A stretch of 64,000 bases of DNA from UBA6623 sp965226435 (GCA_965226435.1 CBDDCY010000009.1:186001-250000); one strand, 5' to 3'. Shown: positions 8,490-16,936, counted from the stretch's first letter. Notes: generated from the sequence alone by a model not told the origin. Translations and numbers: made by a program.

Positions 8490-10175
8490 GTGAGTACAAA
8501 CCCCCAAGTCGTCGACGATTTCACCTTCGGAGACCCCAGGCCGAACGCCGTGGGCCGCAACGCCCTGGTGCCCTACGACGATTGCGTCGTCCATCTCGAC
8601 CACACCTCTTCGGAACGTCTGCTGTGGTACGGCGAGGACTTGATGTCGGTCAAGTTCCCGCCCGGCACGCGCGTCGTCTACCCCAAGCCGACGATCCCCG
8701 GCCTCCCTGATCGCGCCGGCGCGATTCGTTACGCCTTGGGACATTGCTCGGGCATGGAGCCCTTCGCGGCCATGCTGCAACCGGGCATGAGAGTCACCAT
8801 CGCCATCGATGACATTTCATTGCCGCTGCCGAAGATGAAACGGCCCGATCTGCGTGAGTCCGTGCTGACGATCGTGCTCGATCTGCTGGCCGCGCGCGGG
8901 GTCACTGATGTCCACATCATCATCGCCACGTCGTTTCATCGCCGCATGGAGGCGTTTGAAATCCGCCACGCGATCGGCGACCGTATTTTCGGCGCTTACT
9001 ATCCGCACAGCCTCTATAACCATGACGGCGAAGACCCCAACGGGATGGTCGAACTGGGCAAGACCGAGTTGGGTGAGCGGGTCCGCATCAACCGCCGCGC
9101 GGCGGAGTCGGATCTGTTGGTCTACGTCAACATCAGCCTGGTCCCGATGGATGGCGGGAATAAGTCCACCGCGATCGGCCTTTGCGACTATCCGTCGCTG
9201 CGGGCCCACCACAACCCCGACACGATTCTCAAGAGTGACTCCTACTTCGACGACAAGCGCTCGGCCCTCAAGAGCTCAGCCGACCGCATGGGCGAGGTCC
9301 TCAACAAACACCTCAAGGTGTTCCACATCGAAACCGTCGTCAACAACGCCATGTTCGACCCGAACTTGCAATTCTTCGTCAAGAACGAAGACCAGTGGAA
9401 CGGTTTCGACAAGGCGGCTTTCGGTACGGCGAAATTCGCCCTGAGCAAGCTCTCGCGAGAGACCAAGCGGAAAATCCTGTTCTCGATCCCCGCGCCGTAC
9501 GATTTGATCGCCGTGCACGCCGGCGAAACCCACGGCACTCACGCCAAGACGCTGGCTTACTGTTACCAGCAATACTGCGTCCCAGTCGAGGACCAATCCG
9601 ACGTCGTGGTCTTCGGGATGCCCTTCATCTGCCCCTATAACGTCAACTCGATTTTGAACCCCTTACTGGTGCAAGTGATGGCGCTGGGGTATTTGTTCAA
9701 CATGTACCGCGGCATGCCGATCGTCAAAAAGAACGGCGTGCTGATTGTGACGCATCCTCTCTATAACGAATTCGACCCGCGGCATCATCCTTCTTACATC
9801 GAGTTCTTCAACCGCATCCTGCCCGAGACGAACGATTCCCACATCCTGCAGCGCAAGTACGAGGAAGAGTTCGCGCACAACCCCGACTACATCAAGATGT
9901 ATCGCACGGGCCACGCCTACCATGGCGTGCATCCCTTTTATATGTGGTACTGGGGAGAAAATGGGCGGGCGCACGTCGGCAAAGTCATCGTCGTTGGCGC
10001 GGAAGACCCGAACACAGCCAAGGTGATGGGGTGGGAAACGGCCGCGACCATGGAAGAGGCGCTCGAGATGGCGCACTCGCACGTCGGCCGGCTTCCCACC
10101 GTGACCCATCTCCACATCCCTCCGATCGGCATGGTCGACGTCAGCGGGCAACACGAGACGGTCGGCGCAGTATGA
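8490..10175 (+). CDS. LarA-like (nickel-dependent lactate racemase superfamily) protein
   Basis: The 561-residue product resembles the LarA/DUF2088 family: an N-terminal Lar_N-type domain (PGTRVVYPKPTIPGLPD, VTIAIDDISLPLP, a VTDVHIIIATSFHRR segment) followed by the C-terminal half with HAGETHGTH and GVLIVTHPLYNEF. True LarA uses a nickel-pincer cofactor made by LarB, LarC and LarE, none of which is in this window; many LarA homologues act on other hydroxy acids or are uncharacterised. GTG at 8490 is preferred because GGAGA lies 9 bases upstream; an in-frame ATG at 8460 has no such site and would start beside the repeat. The stop overlaps the next start (ATGA, 10172-10175), so it is translationally coupled to the SDR. 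Confidence 0.82.
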   Translation: MSTNPQVVDDFTFGDPRPNAVGRNALVPYDDCVVHLDHTSSERLLWYGEDLMSVKFPPGTRVVYPKPTIPGLPDRAGAIRYALGHCSGMEPFAAMLQPGMRVTIAIDDISLPLPKMKRPDLRESVLTIVLDLLAARGVTDVHIIIATSFHRRMEAFEIRHAIGDRIFGAYYPHSLYNHDGEDPNGMVELGKTELGERVRINRRAAESDLLVYVNISLVPMDGGNKSTAIGLCDYPSLRAHHNPDTILKSDSYFDDKRSALKSSADRMGEVLNKHLKVFHIETVVNNAMFDPNLQFFVKNEDQWNGFDKAAFGTAKFALSKLSRETKRKILFSIPAPYDLIAVHAGETHGTHAKTLAYCYQQYCVPVEDQSDVVVFGMPFICPYNVNSILNPLLVQVMALGYLFNMYRGMPIVKKNGVLIVTHPLYNEFDPRHHPSYIEFFNRILPETNDSHILQRKYEEEFAHNPDYIKMYRTGHAYHGVHPFYMWYWGENGRAHVGKVIVVGAEDPNTAKVMGWETAATMEEALEMAHSHVGRLPTVTHLHIPPIGMVDVSGQHETVGAV

Positions 10176-11179
10176 AAACCGTTCTTGTCACCGGGGCCAC
10201 CGGTTTTCTCGGCAAGCATCTGGTCGCTCAACTCAGCCGCGCGGAACCCGAGACCCGGCTACGGCTGCTATGTCGCTCGGCTTGGCCCGGCGAGCCCCCC
10301 GAATCGATCGAAATCTTCCGCGGCGACATCGCCTCGCCCGACGACGTCAGCCGCGCCGCCGAGGGAGTTGCCGAAGTCTACCATCTCGCCGGAATCGTTC
10401 AGCGCGAGCCCAAGGACCCGGGTCTTCTCTACAAAACCCACGTCGAGGGAACTCGCAACGTGTGCGAGGCCGTTAAGCGACACGGCGTCTCGAAGGCTGT
10501 TTTCGTCTCGACCTCGGGGACGGTCGCCGTCGGCCGCACCCCGATCGAGCGCGATGAGACAGCCGGCTATGCGATCGAAACGGTCGGCGCCTGGCCCTAC
10601 TACACCAGCAAGCTCTACGCCGAAAAGCTTGTTCTCCAGTACGTCAAGGACGACGAGTTGCCGATCGTCATCGTCAACCCCAGCCTGCTGCTCGGTCCCG
10701 GCGACGACCGCCTTTCCTCGACCGGGGACGTGGCGCTCTTTCTCGAAGGCCAAATCATGGCGATTCCCAGCGGCGGGTTGAATCTCGTGGATGTCCGCGA
10801 CGTGGCCGCGGCCGTGATCGGGGCCATGCGACGCGGCCGGGTCGGTGAGCGTTATCTGCTGGGCGGGGCGAATTGGACGTTTCGTGAATGGATCGCCCGC
10901 ACGGCTCAAGTCTCGGGCCTCAAACCCCCAACAATCGAACCGCCTCTATGGCTGGCGCTGGGCAGCGCGAAGTTGCTGCGGGCCGCGTTACCACTGCTAG
11001 GGCGGGAATTCAAACTCGACGACGAGTCGATCAAGATGTCGGCCTGCTACTGGTATTGCAATTCGGCCAAGGCCCGCGAAGAGTTGGGCTTCACCACCCG
11101 CGACCCGATGGACACGCTGCGCGACACGATCGACTACATTCGACGACAACCGCAACGTCCCGAGATCACCGGGACATAG
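10172..11179 (+). CDS. NAD(P)-dependent extended SDR epimerase/reductase
   Basis: The 335-residue protein begins with the Rossmann motif TGATGFLG (glycines 8, 11, 14). It has the catalytic STSG segment near residue 114 and the YYTSK pair (Y143, K147) of extended short-chain dehydrogenases. The C-terminal part (NLVDVRDVA) is typical of the dihydroflavonol-reductase, HpnA and OleD-like branch, so it could reduce a ketone or epimerise a sugar. Its start overlaps the LarA-like stop by four bases, which sets the start and implies co-translation. Together with the HAD and Tes-like genes this may be a lipid or polar-headgroup pathway; the substrate is unknown. Confidence 0.88.
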   Translation: MKTVLVTGATGFLGKHLVAQLSRAEPETRLRLLCRSAWPGEPPESIEIFRGDIASPDDVSRAAEGVAEVYHLAGIVQREPKDPGLLYKTHVEGTRNVCEAVKRHGVSKAVFVSTSGTVAVGRTPIERDETAGYAIETVGAWPYYTSKLYAEKLVLQYVKDDELPIVIVNPSLLLGPGDDRLSSTGDVALFLEGQIMAIPSGGLNLVDVRDVAAAVIGAMRRGRVGERYLLGGANWTFREWIARTAQVSGLKPPTIEPPLWLALGSAKLLRAALPLLGREFKLDDESIKMSACYWYCNSAKAREELGFTTRDPMDTLRDTIDYIRRQPQRPEITGT

Positions 11180-11250
11180 GTACGATTTTTTGGTCCGGGG
11201 GGCGGCACGACTCAGTCGCCGGCGGCTAGGGCAAACACGAGTGATTGTCG

Positions 11251-12069
11251 CTACTGCTTCACCATGGGGACGAAGCGTACGGGCAGCACGGAGCGTCGGT
11301 GCACCCTGCCCGCGGCGTCTTTCGTCACCACGATCAATTCCTGGTTGCCGTATACCGGTCCGATCGGGGCCACCATCCGGCCGCCGGGCTTGAGTTGATC
11401 GACTAGGGCTTGCGGCAACTCGACCGGCGCGGCCGTTAGGATGATGCGATCGAACGGCGCCTCGTCCGGCAGCCCCAAGTAGCCGTCGCCGATCGAGACT
11501 TTGACATTGGCGTAACCGAGCCGGCGCAATCTTCTCCGCGCGGCGAGACCGAGCGATTCCACGATTTCGATACTGAAAACCCGCTTCGCCAATCGACTCA
11601 AGACGGCGGCTTGATAACCGCGGCCGGTGCCGATTTCGAGGACCGTATGAGTCTTGTCGAGATCCAACAACTCACTCATGAAGGCGACGATGTAGGGCTG
11701 CGAGATGGTCTGGCCCTCGCCGATGGGAAGCGGATGATCGGCGTAGGCGTCGTTGAGATATTTGGAGAGGACGAATTCGTGACGGGGAACCATTCGCAAG
11801 GCCTCGAGCACGCGGGGGTCGCGCACTCCGCGCGCCTCGATCTGCTCGCGGACCATGGCAAGCCGGCGTTCGCGGTACTCGTCGTGTCTTTCTTTTTCCT
11901 CGGGCGACAGGGAAGGTGGGGCTTGTGGGAGGGCGGGTGCTTCCCCGCATGCCGACAGACCCAACAGCAACGCCGCAAGGGCCGCGGAGGGGCCGAGTCG
12001 GCTCGTGCAGGGCAGGCCCGAGGACCTGCCCCACTGGGGGGCAGGCGCGAGGAGAACGGTGGTTCTCAT
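11251..12069 (-). CDS. PCMT-like protein-L-isoaspartate methyltransferase with lipoprotein signal
   Basis: The 272-residue protein has the protein-isoaspartate methyltransferase landmarks: GEGQTISQPYIVAFM (about 117-131), the SAM motif VLEIGTGRGYQ (143-153) and DRIILTAA. PCMT repairs isoaspartyl residues and is usually cytoplasmic, but here a hydrophobic segment ends in LSAC at residues 38-41, a lipobox, so this copy is probably a lipoprotein. Residues about 9-21 are encoded by a copy of a dispersed palindromic repeat (12010-12039), so the true start is uncertain; no later ATG precedes the lipobox. No Shine-Dalgarno site is seen. It stands alone, facing the SDR gene. Confidence 0.85.
   Translation of the reverse strand: MRTTVLLAPAPQWGRSSGLPCTSRLGPSAALAALLLGLSACGEAPALPQAPPSLSPEEKERHDEYRERRLAMVREQIEARGVRDPRVLEALRMVPRHEFVLSKYLNDAYADHPLPIGEGQTISQPYIVAFMSELLDLDKTHTVLEIGTGRGYQAAVLSRLAKRVFSIEIVESLGLAARRRLRRLGYANVKVSIGDGYLGLPDEAPFDRIILTAAPVELPQALVDQLKPGGRMVAPIGPVYGNQELIVVTKDAAGRVHRRSVLPVRFVPMVKQ
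12010..12039 (+). repeat. Dispersed palindromic repeat, family A copy 1
   Basis: GGGCAGGCCCGAGGACCTGCC followed by CCACTGGGG. Close copies are at 49104-49133 (inverted) and 62255-62284. This copy overlaps the 5' end of the PCMT-like gene. Confidence 0.75.
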
Positions 12070-12176
12070 TCCGTTGGACGGCGGGGCGGGACGCTAAGCC
12101 GGTAACCGGCCAAAAGAGCCGGCCGCCAGTCGTTCGCGACCAGCGTCACGATGAAAGCGCATCAAGACGAATCGAA

Positions 12177-12665
12177 TCAGCTCTTCTTCTTTTTCTTCTT
12201 CTTGTTCCGTTTCGCTTCCTTTTCCATCTCTTTCAGCTTCTTGGCCGCCGCCTTCTCGTCCTCTTCGGTGACCTCTTGCTCGATCACCTCGAGTTCCTGC
12301 TCGACGGCCTCGATCAGCTCCTCGCCTTCCGCCAGCACCTGGCAGGAGATGGGTTGCTCGAGCAACGCCGGCGAGGCGCCCGTCGTTTGCATCATCAAGT
12401 TGTAGTAGCCGGGCTTGAGCCTCTTCGGAATGGAGAATCTAATGCTGTCGGCGGTCTGCTCCTTGATCGATACGAGGTAATCTTTTCGGCCGTTGGTGAG
12501 AAAGAATTTGCTGACCGAGTCGGAACCGAGATTTTGTCCGCTGGCCGTGATCTCGTCGCCGATGTGCCCGCCCGAGGGGCTCACCGCGGTCAGCCGCGGC
12601 GTGGCGGCGAAGGCCGCCGGCACGGTCAACAATAGCGCCAAGATGAGTTTCCTGCTGTATGTCAT
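12177..12665 (-). CDS. Secreted IPT/TIG-domain protein with lysine-rich tail
   Basis: The 162-residue protein has a signal peptide (KLILALLLTVPAAFAA) and a single IPT/TIG immunoglobulin-like domain at about residues 25-100 (LTAVSPSGGHIGDEITASG, then FSIPKRLKPGYYNLMM). After it comes an acidic, probably coiled-coil stretch (about 113-140) that switches to a basic end containing seven consecutive lysines. The domain suggests binding outside the cell; no enzyme motif is seen. The tail could bind acidic polymers. The following gene is divergent, starting 72 bases away on the plus strand. Confidence 0.8.
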   Translation of the reverse strand: MTYSRKLILALLLTVPAAFAATPRLTAVSPSGGHIGDEITASGQNLGSDSVSKFFLTNGRKDYLVSIKEQTADSIRFSIPKRLKPGYYNLMMQTTGASPALLEQPISCQVLAEGEELIEAVEQELEVIEQEVTEEDEKAAAKKLKEMEKEAKRNKKKKKKKS

Positions 12666-12736
12666 GTCCCTACCTCCCGTTCGTCGCTACACAAATACTA
12701 TTCCTCCGCTCGTGAAATTGCAATACTTGTTAGTTC

Positions 12737-13510
12737 ATGCACATCAATCGAACCAAACAAATTCTCCGCGAGGGCAGGGTGGCGTTGGGCTCGATTCAAG
12801 GACATTTGCGTTCCGCCGAGATTCCTCGGATGTTCGCCGAGGCGGGCCTGGACTGGATTTTCATCGACAGCGAGCACGGCGCGTTCACGCCCGAAACGAT
12901 CCAGGATTTGGTCCGCTCGGCGGTATCTTCGTCGATCACCCCGATTGTGCGGGTCGCTGATTTTCAATATTCGCTGGTCGCTCGGGCTCTTGACATGGGC
13001 GCGCAAGGGATCATCCTGCCGCGCGTGGAATCGCCCGAAACGCTTGCCGAGGCCATTAGCTGGGCGAAGTTTCCGCCCGAGGGGCGGCGCGGTTTCGGGC
13101 TGACGCCGCCGCAGACCGGCTATGCCAAGGCCTCTTTCGACGAGATCACGACGCATGCCAATGAGAACACGATGGTCGTGTTTCAAATCGAGTCGCAAAC
13201 CGGGCTCGACCGCGCCGAGGAACTCATCTCGACGCCCGGAGTCGACGCTGTCATGATCGGGCCGGCCGATTTGTCGATCTCACTCGGCGTCGCCGGACAG
13301 TTGGAACACCCGACGCTCGTTGATGGGGTGATGAAAGTGATCGAGATCTGTGAGAAACACGGTCGCTTCCCCTCGATTCAAGTACGCGATCCGGCGCTTG
13401 CCAAGACTTGGATCGAACGCGGCATGAAGATGGTCGGCTGCGGCCAAGCTCAGCTGATTCTCTGGACCGCCGTTCAAGCGATGGCGAACGATCTGAATGA
13501 AGCCCGTTGA
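12737..13510 (+). CDS. HpcH/HpaI-family class II aldolase
   Basis: The 257-residue TIM-barrel protein matches the HpaI family: IDSEHG with the catalytic H47, the substrate arginine R72 in PIVRVADF, metal ligands E152 (FQIESQTG) and D178 (IGPADLS). These enzymes reversibly split 4-hydroxy-2-oxo acids to pyruvate (or a related 2-keto acid) and an aldehyde with a divalent metal. Length and motif order are normal, so it should be active; the physiological substrate (4-hydroxy-2-oxoheptanedioate, 2-keto-3-deoxyrhamnonate or other) cannot be told. It is followed 63 bases later by the GT2 gene. Confidence 0.93.
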   Translation: MHINRTKQILREGRVALGSIQGHLRSAEIPRMFAEAGLDWIFIDSEHGAFTPETIQDLVRSAVSSSITPIVRVADFQYSLVARALDMGAQGIILPRVESPETLAEAISWAKFPPEGRRGFGLTPPQTGYAKASFDEITTHANENTMVVFQIESQTGLDRAEELISTPGVDAVMIGPADLSISLGVAGQLEHPTLVDGVMKVIEICEKHGRFPSIQVRDPALAKTWIERGMKMVGCGQAQLILWTAVQAMANDLNEAR

Positions 13511-13573
13511 AGCGTTTCGTTTCCATCTTTCGATGCAGGTAGTTCCACCAGAGACGGGTTTCGGCCGGCTGCC

Positions 13574-14473
13574 ATGACGGAAGTGGAGATGTCGGTTGTC
13601 GTGCCGGTGCGCCGCGCCCCGCGGACGGCGGTGAAAACGATCACTGAGTTGCTCCAGCGAGACGGGCTCGAGGTGATCGCCGTGGTTTCGTCGCATGATC
13701 CGACCAGCTTGTTGCTGCGGAGGCTTCAGGAACGCTTTCCTCAGTTGTTGATCGCCGAAGTCAGCGGAGAATGGTCGGTGCCGCAGCTTCGGGCCCGCGG
13801 CATCCGGCAAGCGCCGGGACGGTTGATCGCCGTTACCGAAGACCATTGCTCTTTCAGCGAGAGCTGGCCCGCCGCCCTGGCGCCGGCGCTCGAAGACCCG
13901 CAAGTGGGCGCGGCCGGGGGGCCGGTCGTCAACGGCCGTTCGCAAACCCTGCTCGATTGGGCGGTTTATCTTTCCCGCTACGCGTCGGTCATGCCGCCGG
14001 TTGCGCGCGGCCCGACCGCGGCGCTGGCCGGCAGCAATGTTTGCTATCGCGGAGATCTGCTGCGGTCTTTGGCGGACACTTATCTCGAAGGGTTTTGGGA
14101 GCATGAGTTTCATCAGGAGCTCGCGCGGCGGGGGCTGTCGTTGTGGTTCGAACCCGACGCCAAGGTTTCTCACGGAAAGCCTTATCGCTTTTGGGCGTAC
14201 TGCCGGTTGCGCTACCGCCACGGCCGCTGTTTCGCCAATCGGTTGAGCGAAGGTTTGACGATGTGGCGGCTGCAGGCGCGGGTTTTGGCTTGTCCGGTCG
14301 TCCCACTGCTGCTTTGGCTGCGAACGGCGCGGGCGGTTTTGTGGAAGGGGAGCCATGTGCGGCAGTGGTTTTTCGCATCGCCGTTGGTGCTGGTCTTTCA
14401 GTTGATGTGGGCGGCGGGTGAGCTGACCGGTTATCTGCTGGGGGCCGGCGAGAGCTGTTCTCGGACGGACTGA
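13574..14473 (+). CDS. Glycosyltransferase family 2 protein
   Basis: The 299-residue protein has a GT-A-type N-terminal domain (MSVVVPVRR), an acidic pair in VTEDHC (E89, D90) where GT2 enzymes place the metal-binding DxD, a GSNVCYRGDLL acceptor region and WEHEFHQELARRG near residue 175. Two hydrophobic segments near the C-terminus (about 235-285) suggest membrane attachment. It probably transfers a sugar from a nucleotide donor to a lipid or growing glycan on the cytoplasmic face. Its stop overlaps the next start (TGATG), tying it to the deacetylase and methyltransferase as a small glycan operon. Confidence 0.88.
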   Translation: MTEVEMSVVVPVRRAPRTAVKTITELLQRDGLEVIAVVSSHDPTSLLLRRLQERFPQLLIAEVSGEWSVPQLRARGIRQAPGRLIAVTEDHCSFSESWPAALAPALEDPQVGAAGGPVVNGRSQTLLDWAVYLSRYASVMPPVARGPTAALAGSNVCYRGDLLRSLADTYLEGFWEHEFHQELARRGLSLWFEPDAKVSHGKPYRFWAYCRLRYRHGRCFANRLSEGLTMWRLQARVLACPVVPLLLWLRTARAVLWKGSHVRQWFFASPLVLVFQLMWAAGELTGYLLGAGESCSRTD

Positions 14474-15225
14474 TGCCCGATCGCGCCATCTTGACCTTTC
14501 ACTCGATCGACTCATCGGGGTCGGTGTTGTCGGTCACGCCGGCAATGTTGCGGCGGCGAATCGAGAGCTTGCTCGACGAGCAGGTGTCGATTCGCCCCTT
14601 GGAAGCGATTCTTGAGCCGGGAGCCAATGAACCGAGCCGACCTGTTGTGGCGCTCACGTTTGACGACGGCTTTCGGAACTTTGCCTCGCAAGCCTATCCG
14701 ATTTTGGAGGAATACAGGCTCCCGGCAACCGTGTTTCTTGTCGCGGACTATGTCGGGAAGACGAACGACTGGCCGTCGCAGCCGAGAGAGTACGGCGGCA
14801 GCGGACTGCTCTCTTGGTCGGAGATCGAAGAGCTCAGCCGCGCCGGCGTGCGGTTCGGGGCGCATACGTTGACGCACCCGGACTTGACGCGGCCGACGAT
14901 CGAAACGGCGCGTGCCGAGATTGTCGAGTCGAAGCAGCGCATCGAAGACCGCACCGGCCGCGCTGTTACATCGTTCGCCTACCCTTATGGGGCGGAATCG
15001 CCGGCGCTGCGCGAGATCGTCGCCGAGCATTTCGCCGTGGGTTGCTCGACCCGTCTGGGGTACCTAGGCCCGGCTTCTCCGCGGGCGAGTTTGGAGCGGA
15101 TTGACGCCTATTATCTGCGTGGCCGCTTGCGTGGAGGGCGGCTATTCGGCGGCTACGCACGCGCGTACTTGGCTTGGCGGGGCCGGCTGCGAAAATGGAA
15201 CCGGCGGTTGCGGAGTCCAAGCTGA
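14473..15225 (+). CDS. Polysaccharide deacetylase (NodB/CE4)
   Basis: The 250-residue protein has the carbohydrate esterase 4 signature: ALTFDDG (residues 60-66) with the catalytic and metal aspartates, then GAHTLTHPDL (metal histidines H131 and H135) and SFAYPYG. CE4 enzymes remove N- or O-acetyl groups from polysaccharides such as chitin-like or exported glycans. No clear signal peptide is present, which suits a lipid-linked glycan precursor in the cytoplasm or a protein carried with its partners. It starts inside the stop of the GT2 gene and overlaps the methyltransferase by about 31 bases. Confidence 0.92.
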   Translation: MPDRAILTFHSIDSSGSVLSVTPAMLRRRIESLLDEQVSIRPLEAILEPGANEPSRPVVALTFDDGFRNFASQAYPILEEYRLPATVFLVADYVGKTNDWPSQPREYGGSGLLSWSEIEELSRAGVRFGAHTLTHPDLTRPTIETARAEIVESKQRIEDRTGRAVTSFAYPYGAESPALREIVAEHFAVGCSTRLGYLGPASPRASLERIDAYYLRGRLRGGRLFGGYARAYLAWRGRLRKWNRRLRSPS

Positions 15226-16298
15226 GCGAACCAACCGAGATTGGCCCGCCCCTCGTGTGCCCGGCATGCCGCGCCGAGGTGGAGGGGGCCGAGGCTGCTT
15301 ACCGCTGCACGGTCTGCCCCAAGCAATATCCGATTCTCGACGGGATCCCCGACTTTAGGTTGTTTCCCGATCGATTCTTGAGCATCGCCGAGGACCGTGC
15401 CAAGGCCCGGCGAGTGATCGGAACCGCCGGGGACCGGTCGTGGTCGTCGGGCGCGTTGCTTGATGCCTATTACAAGCTGACCCCTGAAATGCCGACGGCG
15501 GAGGCCGAGCGCCACCGCGCGCGTGAACAAGTCGAAGAGCGAGCCGGCGAAATGACTTGGCGGGAGATCGAACAAAGCATCGCGGAAGCGGCGGCCCCGT
15601 CACCGGGCACGGCGGTCCTGGACCTGGGCTGCGGAACCGGTGGTCTGGTGGTGGCCGCGGCCCGGAGGGGGTTTGCCGCGACGGGGGTTGACGCCGCGTT
15701 GCGCCGATTGATCATTGCACGGGCGCGGTTGCGGGAAGCGGGAGTTGGCGTAAGGTTGGTCTGCGCCAACGCCGAACACTTGCCTTTCGCCGAGGAAAGT
15801 TTCGGAGTCGTGGCCGCTGTCGATCTCATGGAGCATGTCGCTGAGCCGGCAAGGGTTTTCGCGGAATGTCGGCGCGTGATCACGCCTCACGGCTGCGTGT
15901 ACGTGGCGGGAAACAACCGCTATTCATGGGCTCCCGAGCCGCATGTGAGGCTGTGGGGCGTCGGATTCTTGCCGGCCGGGCTGCAGCGGGCCTATGTGCG
16001 ATTGCTTCGGGGGCACGCTTACGACCGTGTGTCTTTGCTGTCGGCGGGAGAGAAGTCGCGATACATGCGCCAAGCGGGCTTTTCCGACATCGTGGTTTCG
16101 CCGGCGCCTCTCTTCGCGGAACATTTGGGGCCCGGCGTCAAAAGGATTGCGCGTATCTACCACTCCTTGCGAACGCAGCCGCTCGGACGGGTGATCTTGG
16201 CTCTTTGCGCACCTCGCGTTCAATGTACGGCCCGCGGGCCGGACCAGAGGGCTAAACCGATGACCAACCGAATCTATAATGATGGGGGTCTGAGATGA
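15195..16298 (+). CDS. SAM methyltransferase with Trm112-like zinc ribbon
   Basis: The N-terminus has a four-cysteine ribbon (CPAC at 22-25, CTVC at 38-41, then PILDGIPDF), the Trm112-like module often fused to methyltransferases in glycan clusters. A class I SAM domain follows (VLDLGCGTGG near 145, VAAVDLMEHV near 210). The C-terminal third is longer than usual and mildly hydrophobic. ATG at 15195 gives 367 residues; a TTG at 15174 in the same frame is less likely. The gene overlaps the deacetylase stop and ends ATGA over the DUF1080 start, so all are co-transcribed. Probable job: methylating a sugar or lipid-linked glycan. Confidence 0.88.
   Translation: MEPAVAESKLSEPTEIGPPLVCPACRAEVEGAEAAYRCTVCPKQYPILDGIPDFRLFPDRFLSIAEDRAKARRVIGTAGDRSWSSGALLDAYYKLTPEMPTAEAERHRAREQVEERAGEMTWREIEQSIAEAAAPSPGTAVLDLGCGTGGLVVAAARRGFAATGVDAALRRLIIARARLREAGVGVRLVCANAEHLPFAEESFGVVAAVDLMEHVAEPARVFAECRRVITPHGCVYVAGNNRYSWAPEPHVRLWGVGFLPAGLQRAYVRLLRGHAYDRVSLLSAGEKSRYMRQAGFSDIVVSPAPLFAEHLGPGVKRIARIYHSLRTQPLGRVILALCAPRVQCTARGPDQRAKPMTNRIYNDGGLR
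16275..16280 (+). promoter_or_regulatory. Internal -10 box (TATAAT) before DUF1080
   Basis: TATAAT inside the 3' end of the methyltransferase gene lies 14 bases before the DUF1080 start, with GGGGGT between. It could drive separate transcription of the last gene. No -35 is evident. Confidence 0.3.
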
Positions 16299-16936
16299 GT
16301 TTGGTTGCCGCCTTCCTGTCTCTCGCCTTCTTCGTCTTTCCCGGCAACACCGACAACCGGCTGACGGCCGTCGAAAAGCAGCAGGGCTGGGAACTGCTCT
16401 TTAACGGACGTAATCTCAACGGCTGGTACGGCCGGCCGGGATTGTGGAAAGTGGTCGACGGGACGATTGTCGGCTCCAGCGGCCGGCGGTTACGGCGCAA
16501 TACGTTCTTGATCAGCCGACGCGAGTTTTCCGATTTCATTCTCAAGGTCGACATCAAGCTCATCAACCGCAACAGCGGCGTGCAGTTTCGCAGCAAGGTC
16601 CTACCGCGCTACACCGTGCGCGGTTATCAGGCCGACGCTACTCGGGGCAAGGCCTGGGGCAATTTGCACGGCGAAAACACGGGTCGCCGCGTGATCGTCG
16701 ACGGCTGGACGGGCAAAGGCCAAACCGTCGTTCGGCCCACGAAATGGAATCACTACGAAATCTATTGCCGGGGCGACCATATTAAGGTGACACTGAACGG
16801 GCTGGTGACGGTCGACACACAAGACGACATGTATCGAGAAGGCGTCATCGCCTTCCAGTTGCATCGCGGCCGGCCCATGTCCGTCGCCTTTCGCAATATC
16901 AAGATCAAGCCGCTGGAGGGCGGCTCGCCGGACTGA
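16295..16936 (+). CDS. DUF1080 (3-keto-disaccharide hydrolase-like) secreted protein
   Basis: The 213-residue protein has a short hydrophobic N-terminus (LVAAFLSLAFFVF) and one DUF1080 domain: GWELLFNGRNLNGWY, the GVQFRSK segment, GYQADAT, TKWNHYEIYCRGDHI and GLVTVDTQD. The fold is a LamG-like jelly roll; some members hydrolyse 3-keto-glycosides, others only bind sugars. No catalytic claim is safe here. It overlaps the methyltransferase by four bases (ATGA), and 50 bases later the sugar-isomerase-like gene begins, so a link to sugar or glycan breakdown is likely. DUF1080 expansions are typical of Planctomycetes, Verrucomicrobia and Acidobacteria. Confidence 0.88.
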   Translation: MSLVAAFLSLAFFVFPGNTDNRLTAVEKQQGWELLFNGRNLNGWYGRPGLWKVVDGTIVGSSGRRLRRNTFLISRREFSDFILKVDIKLINRNSGVQFRSKVLPRYTVRGYQADATRGKAWGNLHGENTGRRVIVDGWTGKGQTVVRPTKWNHYEIYCRGDHIKVTLNGLVTVDTQDDMYREGVIAFQLHRGRPMSVAFRNIKIKPLEGGSPD

